Positions 57,516 to 64,000 of a stretch of 64,000 nt of DNA are shown piece after piece. The notes beneath the pieces were generated by a model, which was not told where the DNA came from, ran no database searches, and saw nothing but the letters and a program-made list of their open reading frames with translations. Within the stretch, counting starts at the first letter, position 1. Each line of letters begins with the position of its first letter. The stretch comes from Flaccisagitta enflata (Eukaryota; Chaetognatha; Sagittoidea; Aphragmophora): positions 51,646,001-51,710,000 of the forward strand of contig OZ231128.1 in assembly GCA_965153355.1 (NCBI GenBank), read 5' to 3'. The translations under genes and the position numbers were made by a program.

Positions 57516-58474
57516 TCATGGAATGGGAGAGGGTATAAATGGAGGTCGTATGCCCCTGCTCACCCTGCCTGCCCTACTAAGGCTTTAGTTACTACTTTCG
57601 TCCTACTGAAATCATATATTATCATAAGATTCTAGCATGGTAATGGTGGCCCCAGTTTGGGGTTGTAGTGTAAGTTGACAATTGGCAATAAAGACTATTG
57701 GGGTAGCTGATCAAAGGCCCTAGATACAAAAAAACTCGTGTACTGACAGAAATATGAACATTTCCAATGATCTATCTTATGCTCCCCAGATACGTTTACT
57801 AAGCCCAGAACCTTGATCCATTTACCCAGCCCAAAACCTTGAATATGAAAGGAAACAAACTCTGAACCTGTGTTTATCCTCTGAGACAAGACACAGCCAA
57901 ATTGAGTGCTGATATTAAACCTGCGAGAGTTGATTTACGGTCTGTTAGGGGTAATTCAGGGCCAACAAATAGGTTCGGGGTATAGACGCAGTTTTATTAG
58001 GGCGATAAGTAGGTTTGGGGTATAGACGCAGTTTTGAATGGTTGATTAACAAACTACAGAAGGACCCGCCTCATCGGTCATATTGGGACTGAAGATTTTT
58101 CACCTTTATCTCAGGTTCACCTTTAAAGAGAGAAGAAATCACATTAAAAACTATCATTTGGGACCTCTAAATGTTGACCTTTGTTGATGGGGAGCCTTTA
58201 AAGGTGGGTCTGTTGCGGGGTTCCACTGTAATTGATATCTTAGACCCTTGGATCACTCTTTCAATTGGCAACAATCTGGTTTCTCTATCTTTTGTTTTTT
58301 AGAAATGACATTGGTTTGAATGAAAGCATTGCCAAATTTACTTCTGCAGTCCCTGAAACTCCCTATGAAAAAAGTGTATTTCAGCAAAATGGTCTTTCAG
58401 TTCAGAGAGCTTTGGCTCCTAAACCGTTGTAAATAAAGACAAGACATTATCTTTCCCAGATTCAAAAAAACAAT
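57516..58474. other. No gene seen; pogo-like end at 58205-58236
   Basis: GGTGGGTCTGTTGCGGGG followed by TTCCACTGTA resembles a pogo/Tigger terminal repeat next to TA. A short direct repeat GGGGTATAGACGCAGTTTT occurs at 57977 and 58017. Confidence 0.4.
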
Positions 58475-58863
58475 TTTCAGTCGCGTGAACGCGACTCTAG
58501 AAGCTGCTATGTCGGTCGGTCTGTCGGTCCATCACGTAACATTTCTGAAATAAAGCTTAAATCGTCATTTTAAAGGAACTTAAGGGAACTTCAAGGTACT
58601 CAAAGGTACTTTAGGGTACTCAAGGGTACTATAGAGTACTATAGGTATTAAGGATAATGTAGGGTACTTTAGGTACTTTTGGGTACTCTAGGTTACTTTA
58701 GGGTACTTGAGGGTACTTTAGAGTATTTTAGGTACTTTAGGGTACATTAGGTACTCAAGGATACTCAAGGGTACTTTAAGTCCTTTATTTCAATTTATTA
58801 CCTTTACCTTTATTACCTTGATAACCTTTATTACCACGCGACTAAGGTTTGTTGACCTTGTTT
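58475..58863 (+). mobile_element. Hairpin-ended element with GGGTACTTTA core
   Basis: Hairpin AGTCGCGTGAACGCGACT (58479-58496), CTAGAAGCTGCTATGTC, GGTCGGTCTGTCGGTCC, then about 20 decamers GGGTACTTTA/GGGTACTCAA, far-end CCACGCGACT (58834-58843) and TTGACCTTGTTT. Confidence 0.85.
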
Positions 58864-59170
58864 AGCTATACTTTGCATTTAGAGTACCCTTTGTGCCCTT
58901 TTGCTATGCGAATACCTTTTCAATAGCCTAAATATTTTTCAGAGAAGCTCAACAATATTTAACATGAATATTAGGTGGTTGTTAGAACTTAAGTGGAGAA
59001 ACTACTCAATTCATAAGAAATTTCCTGGTTTTTAGACATTGAGGGCCCCCTTCTGGGAACTTTTGGGCCCCCTACTGGGGACTTTTGGGCCCCTCACTAC
59101 AAGCATTGAATTAGTTATACCTTTTCATCAAATTATATTTCAAAGCAAATCAAATATATTTCATCCCAGT
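58864..59170. other. No gene seen
   Basis: AT-rich; a duplicated CTTTTGGGCCCC motif near 59060-59093. Confidence 0.4.
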
Positions 59171-59368
59171 CTTTTAGTCCCGTGCTACGCGACTCTACAC
59201 CCCGCTTTGTCGGTCCGTCAGTCCGTCAATCCATCAGTCCATCGATATATCACACTTTACTTTATTTTGTTTTTTTGCCGTCTATGGCCTCACTGCTCCT
59301 GCCGAAATGATCAAGTGACCTCAAATACAGCCCCCTCCCACCCGCACGCGACTGGGGTAGCCTTGTTT
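59171..59368 (+). mobile_element. Hairpin-ended element, short subfamily
   Basis: Hairpin AGTCCCGTGCTACGCGACT (59175-59193), CTACACCCCGCTTTGTC, GGTCCGTCAGTCCGTC, CACACTTTACTTTA, GCCTCACTGCTCCTGCC, half GCACGCGACT (59344-59353), GGGGTAGCCTTGTTT. Directly abuts a MITE. Confidence 0.9.
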
Positions 59369-59370
59369 AC

Positions 59371-59983
59371 TACGCTGAGGAGAATACACTTTTTTTCATG
59401 CAGGGACCTAGAGGAGGGCCCAGTTTTTTTTATTTTGATGCAACTAATGTAAACTAAAAATTTCAGGACCATAGATGTTCTTGAACATTCATCATATTGC
59501 ACTTGAAAAATAGCTCATCCGTAAGAGGGCCAAAATTTCAAAGTCATTTTTCCTCAAAACTGATGCCAGATTCAGATTCCTTGTAAAAAATTATGTCCAA
59601 TACTATATTTTCTTTTTTTTAAATTTTGTTTTTAAGCTGAAAAAAATACAAAAAACCTTTAAAAAGACCTCGTTTTTTAAAACCCCTTATTTTTGGAGGT
59701 TTTTTGCATTTTTTCAGCTTAAAAACAAAATTTTGAAAAAAGAAAATATAGCATCTGGCATATTCTTTTACAAGGAATCTGAATCTGGCATCAGATTTGA
59801 GGAAAAATGATTTTGAAATTTTGCCCCCCTTAAGGATGAACCATTTTTCAGGTGCAATATGATGATGGTTTAAGAATGGCTATGATCCTAAAATTTTTAG
59901 AATACATCAGTTACATCAAAATAAAAAAATCTGGGCCCTCCTCTGGGTCCCTGCATGAAAAAAAGTGTATTCTCCTCAGCGTA
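59371..59983. mobile_element. Palindromic MITE, ~613 bp, CGCTGAGGAGAATACACT termini, TA duplication
   Basis: TACGCTGAGGAGAATACACT on the left and AGTGTATTCTCCTCAGCGTA on the right; the arms pair throughout with centre near 59680 (ACCTCG and GGAGGT region). Sits at the very end of the hairpin-ended element at 59171. Confidence 0.9.
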
Positions 59984-60544
59984 TTGTATACGGCCTTCTT
60001 TTGATAAAAATTTCTAAATCTTTATCATATGCAGGATTTTTGGGGTATTTGAGGCCTCACGTTGGGTACCCCCAAGGGCCTTTTTTGCTGACTGTATCCC
60101 TTTTCTTTTACAAAGATATTAGATAGGTGAAATGATGTTGAAAATAAGTTTGTCAGGTAATTTAAGTGAGATTAGAATGGAAAAAATACCAGATTTTGTT
60201 GCAATCCTGCCATTTTAGGACATTTGGGGTTCCCTAGGGGCTCCACATCCCAGGTTTATAGTTTTATGAACTCTACTTCATATCATCTTTCAAATAAAAC
60301 CAATCCCAGGGGTTTTGCTCACTTCTACAAGAAGTTATTATGGAAAGAAGCTAATATGTGTCAAATTAAGGGACTTGAAATCCGAGAAGAAAATGGGGGT
60401 AATACCCCTGACAGATATAGAGCCCGTGCTACCTGGAATTCCATGAAAATGCACTTTTATGGGTTCCCTCAGTCAACCAAAGGGCTAAAGTCGCCATTTC
60501 ACTTCGAGGATGGAGGGTACGAGATTGATAGTGCCACTCTACCT
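59984..60544. other. No gene seen
   Basis: A plus-strand frame at 60224-60562 shows no recognisable domain. Mixed composition. Confidence 0.35.
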
Positions 60545-60818
60545 CAAGATGACCCAAAATGACTTAAAATGACCCAAAAGACTTAAAATGACGTAAATTG
60601 ACCTGATTGACTCATTTGACTTAATACAACTGAATATAACTTATATCGACTTATAACTTAGATCGACTTATAACTTAGATCGACTTATAATGGCGTTTGG
60701 GAGGAGCTGTGAGCCAAAAAGCTTCAATACGCCAAAAAAGTAAACGAGACAGACAGACCATCCAACCGACCGACCAACCGACCGACTGACCAACAAAGCG
60801 AGGTGAAGAGTGCACTAT
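60545..60818 (-). mobile_element. Hairpin-ended element, decayed
   Basis: AAATGACCCAAAA and AACTTAGATCGACTTAT tandem units, then GCCAAAAAAGTAAACG, CCGACCGACCAACCGACC and AAAGCGAGGTGAAGAGTGC. The palindrome is lost. Confidence 0.55.
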
Positions 60819-61790
60819 GGATTTGGCCTTTAGTAGCTACAAGATATAACCTCCGGACTCTCAATTTGAAAATTCTATGATTTTTCATCATAGCATGATA
60901 GTTAATGGTCTGAATTACTAATTTGACCAAGTGTTAGGGGTTAAAGATCCTTTCCAAAGCCCTTAACTTACCTCGTTACCATGATTACCAGGCCCAAGTA
61001 AAAAAATGTGCAGGATTTAGTTAGGAAATTTTCTGTCACATGATGCCCTTTGGCTTTTTGTCAAGTGGGTATCTGGACTAACTTCATGCAAAAAATCTCC
61101 GATCTGACTCAAAAATTGAGCCAGAAATGACCCTCCAAAGTTGCATGCATCCAAAAAATATTTTGCTTCAGAAATTAAAAATTTTCTTTTTTTGAACAGT
61201 TTTCCACACAATGTCGCTATTACAGATGGAAAGTACATCATGTACCAAGCAAATGTATATAACTTATAAGGTTTTACCTGCGCCAGCTTGCGCCGGAACA
61301 CGATTTTTTAGAGGTGAAAATTGTAGGTCATTTTTCTGATTTTTGAAAATATCAATCTCCAATCTATCTTGCTGATAACAGGTGTTAGAAAAAAAATTGT
61401 GTCGGTAACGAGAGAAGCTAGAAATGTGCGGTTTTTTTGTGTCTAGATCTTTGTTCCCAGAGTAAATTTAAAAGATTACTGCAGTAGCTTGTGTTTAAGT
61501 GGCCCTTTGCAAGGCTTAAAGAGGAGTTCTTAATAGGGAAACAGCGTTTTTCTACTGGTTGTTGCTGAAAGTTTGATTTGGGGAAGTTTTTTACCTTGAT
61601 TTACTTCGAAATCATCATCGAAAAAACAAAAAACCACACACCGAAATGTCAAACAGATTTACCTCTATCAAATGGTACCTTGTTTGCATGTCTACATACT
61701 CCACATTGTGCGTATTCAACAAAAAACCTCTACAATTTTTATTCAAACACCCGATATTTTGTTTCAGGAACTCACTGGCCAGCAGCTATC
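60819..61790. other. No gene seen
   Basis: AT-rich non-coding sequence. CTATCTTGCTGATAACAGG at 61362 resembles one terminus of the 14353/38476 MITE family without a partner. Confidence 0.35.
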
Positions 61791-61794
61791 GGTT

Positions 61795-62225
61795 TATTCA
61801 TTCATTAATTCATTCGTTCATTTATTCATTCATACATTCATTCATTCATTCATTCATTCATTTATTCACTAATTTGATGGATCTTTTTTTTATGATTGAA
61901 TCATCCACTTAATAAATCTTACTCATTCATTCACTCTTTCAGTCAATCATTCATTCATTCATTCATTCATTCCTTTTTCATAATCATTATTCATTCTTTC
62001 ATTGGTCTATTTGTCAAACGTTCACTTTTCATCAATTGTTTTCTTCAGTCATTGTTCAGTGGTGCTTTTTTTCTGAAGTATTGTTTCTCTGAGAACAATG
62101 TCCATGCCATTCTTCATTGATGGTTTCATTCATTCAATTATTCATTCACTCATTCATTCGATAATTCATTCATTCATTCATTCATTCATTCATTCATTCA
62201 TTCATCCATTCTGGACCATTCATTC
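61795..62225. repeat. (ATTC)n microsatellite in three blocks
   Basis: 61795-61870, 61920-62000 and 62125-62225, with AT-rich spacers. Confidence 0.9.
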
Positions 62226-62408
62226 ATCCATTCAAGTTCAGTGACGTTATAGATAGTGAAGTTGAAGACGAAGATGACAAAGCAGATGAGGATATGCACA
62301 TTTTTTTTGAATAAGTGTAAAAAAGAGAAACGTTTATGGAGCCATACCTGTCTATAACTCTTCACGGCGTGGAACTTGCTGCCCCATGAGAGCTAGCGTC
62401 ATATTGAC

Positions 62409-62540
62409 TTTTTAATTGCGGACACGCGACCTTACCCCTTGCTGTGTTGGTCGGTCCATCCGTCCGTCCGAAATATTTTTGAATTGCAGGCGGATCCTTA
62501 TATCACGGCACCTGCCCAACTGTCCGCGACTGTCTTTCAT
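62409..62540 (+). mobile_element. Hairpin-ended element, GGAC subfamily, worn hairpin
   Basis: T5, hairpin region AATTGCGGACACGCGACC, CTTACCCCTTGCTGTGTTGG, GGTCCATCCGTCCGTCC, CACCTGCCCAAC, far-end GTCCGCGACT (62522-62531). The far end is exactly the reverse complement of the subfamily hairpin start AGTCGCGGAC. The GGCCTTGTTT terminus is missing. Confidence 0.75.
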
Positions 62541-62580
62541 AGCCCAGAATTAGGATCAATAAAAAATATTGATCTTTGGG

Positions 62581-62798
62581 AAACAAGGCCGAATACACGG
62601 CTACCCCAGTCGCGTGTAGGTGGGCAGGGGCAATAATTTGAGGTCTGTGGTGCATTTGGGCAGGACCAGTAAGGCCAAAAACCCCATTAATGCCAAAAAA
62701 GTAAAGTGTGACGGACCGACGGACGGACCGACGGACCGACGGACAGATGGACGGACCGACAAAGCGGGGCGTAGAGTCACGTAGCACGCGACAAAAAA
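62581..62798 (-). mobile_element. Hairpin-ended element, short subfamily
   Basis: AAACAAGGCCGAATACACGG, half AGTCGCGTGT (62608-62617), GTGGGCAGGGGC, GGCAGGACCAGTAAGGCC, AAAAAAGTAAAGTGTGACGG, GGACCGACGGACCGACGG, AAAGCGGGGCGTAGAGTC, hairpin AGTCACGTAGCACGCGAC (62775-62792), A6. Confidence 0.9.
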
Positions 62799-63029
62799 GG
62801 GTAAAAGTGCGAAAGAATATAAAAAGATTAAAAAAGAACATAACTCCAAAACTGTTGATCGCACAGAATTATGCTTGGCGTCATCTGAAAGAGGAGAATT
62901 AGCTCTTTTATAGCTGTTGATTTCATGTGTAGGCTCATTCTACCCGAAACAAGCCAAAGAGGGCAACAGTCGCGTGCGTAGGGAAATGACAAACAAAAGA
63001 GTTTCTCCCCCCCTAGGCCGCGCTATATG

Positions 63030-63096
63030 TATTGATACAATATCATTACAATATCATTACAATATCGATACAATATCGATACAATATCGATACAAT
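63030..63096. repeat. ~12-bp minisatellite (ACAATATCGAT)
   Basis: Five to six units, ending next to TACAGTGCGACTCAT, which resembles a Tc1-type terminal repeat without a seen partner. Confidence 0.7.
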
Positions 63097-63324
63097 ACAG
63101 TGCGACTCATAAAAAAAGTTACAACTTTCAGTATAGTTTTACATTGTTTCAATTCAACCAATGTTATTGTTATTCATGAGCATTTTAAAGAGCTTCAAAA
63201 AATGAACAATTTGCCACCAGTCCCATTGAATTTGATCAATTAGTTTGGATTTTATGTTAAAATGAAGACAAATGTATCAAAACCTATGTGGGAAAACAAC
63301 AGATTTTCTGTTATAGTTTTTAAA

Positions 63325-64000
63325 GCTTGCCCCATATTCAGCGAGTTGACGTCACCAGACCGTCGAAGGTTCATGAAGAATCAGGGGCTGTGCTTCAGAT
63401 GCATGTCCTCCGGTCATATGGCAAAAGCGTGCGACTCAGGGATCAAATGCGACAAATGCGATATTCCCCATCACCCAATGCTGCACCCGGCGCCAGGGGA
63501 GGCGAAACAGCCGACCGGCGAAAGCGGTGGAACGAAGACGGAAGCAGCATCAGCGTGACAGGAGGCGCCTTCGACCAACTCCGTCTTCAAGGTTGGCGGC
63601 GACGACGGAGCATGGAGGTTGATAATGCCACTATACGTTTGCAATGGAGAAGAAATGGTGGAAACTTTTGCGTTGTTAGATGGTGGCGCTAACCGACATG
63701 TGGTATCGAAGGACATTTGTCGCAAATTAAACTTACATGGAAAAACAATGAATATGCGCATAACAACACTAGATAAAACTGTGGAGGGAGAGAGAGAGAT
63801 AGCCGATGTGACCGTGAAGGGAACAAACGGCTATACGCTCACCCTAAATAGCGCAATATTTGGTGACATAATTGCGTCAAAAGACGACAGACCCCCACGC
63901 GCCGAAGACGTCGAAGGAATGGAACATCTTGCAGATGTTGAATTTCCGACGTTTCCGGAAGAGAGCGAGGAGGAAAGGGTCATCGGCGTGATAATCGGTG
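63325..64000 (+). pseudogene. BEL/Pao-type gag-protease fragment, one in-frame stop, runs off window
   Basis: One frame from about 63325. A C-P-x-F-x-x-L...RRxF lead-in and a canonical C-x2-C-x4-H-x4-C zinc knuckle (63391-63432), then a C-x2-C...HH...LH segment typical of BEL/Pao Gag. TGA at 63556-63558 interrupts the frame, which then continues into a retropepsin-like domain. The active-site region (63679-63690) reads D-G-G-A instead of the usual D-[ST]-G-[AS]. A hydrophobic VIGVIIG end fits the protease C-terminus. The 5' part of gag is missing and pol would lie past base 64000. GC content rises here, suggesting a younger insertion. Confidence 0.7.

Noticed and set aside
60224-60562. 112-codon plus ORF
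   Set aside because: No recognisable motif and adjacent to decayed repeat; could not be supported.
61017-61301. 94-codon minus ORF
   Set aside because: No domain, AT-driven composition, no support from context.

Overview
This window is repeat-dominated nuclear DNA from a eukaryote, most likely an invertebrate animal. Evidence: very long dinucleotide to tetranucleotide microsatellites, an APE-type LINE, a BEL/Pao-type gag-protease remnant, a tRNA-derived SINE candidate, palindromic TA-flanked MITEs and several satellites. No bacterial gene organisation is seen. The phylum cannot be fixed from this sequence.

Left edge (1-4.2 kb): a long minus-strand reading frame runs off the window start without a stop. 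It encodes a complete ubiquitin-specific-protease (USP) domain, a C2HC zinc-finger-like motif and a tandem array of charged 23-residue repeats. Upstream of it are an inverted repeat with two divergent TATA boxes, two microsatellites and a foldback repeat with palindromic minisatellite units. A LINE (about 4.2-9.7 kb) sits inside that foldback. Its ORF1 and ORF2 are recognisable but broken by two nonsense codons, a frameshift and a 1-kb insertion.

Middle (10-32 kb): five near-identical 160-bp satellite units carrying promoter-like boxes; huge GA, GAT, GTT, CA and CTTT arrays; an intact single-ORF retrotransposon Gag with two zinc knuckles (26.2-27.0 kb) and no pol beside it; and a tRNA-Glu-like SINE head (31.2 kb).

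Right half (32-64 kb): a 1.4-kb inverted duplication (32.5-33.9 kb against 35.3-36.7 kb) that carries a nested set of insertions (LINE tail, then palindromic MITE, plus a hairpin-ended element); a 3.9-kb minisatellite with recurring hairpins; a foldback array whose unit changes strand in the middle; a G-rich 112-bp satellite; one good candidate host exon (51927-52130, minus); and a gag-protease fragment running off the right edge.

Most unusual signal: at least a dozen dispersed copies of a hairpin-ended repeat. One end is a near-perfect 18-19 bp palindrome followed by a conserved block and a GGTC/CGTC tract. The other end is half of the same palindrome followed by a GGCCTTGTTT terminus. The core is absent, short, or a long minisatellite of 10-bp period. 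The palindrome type and the opposite-end half change together between subfamilies. The structure resembles non-autonomous Helentron-like elements (HINEs), but that class is an inference. The USP/zinc-finger/repeat protein at the left edge could be the N-terminal part of an autonomous Helitron-like element, also an inference.
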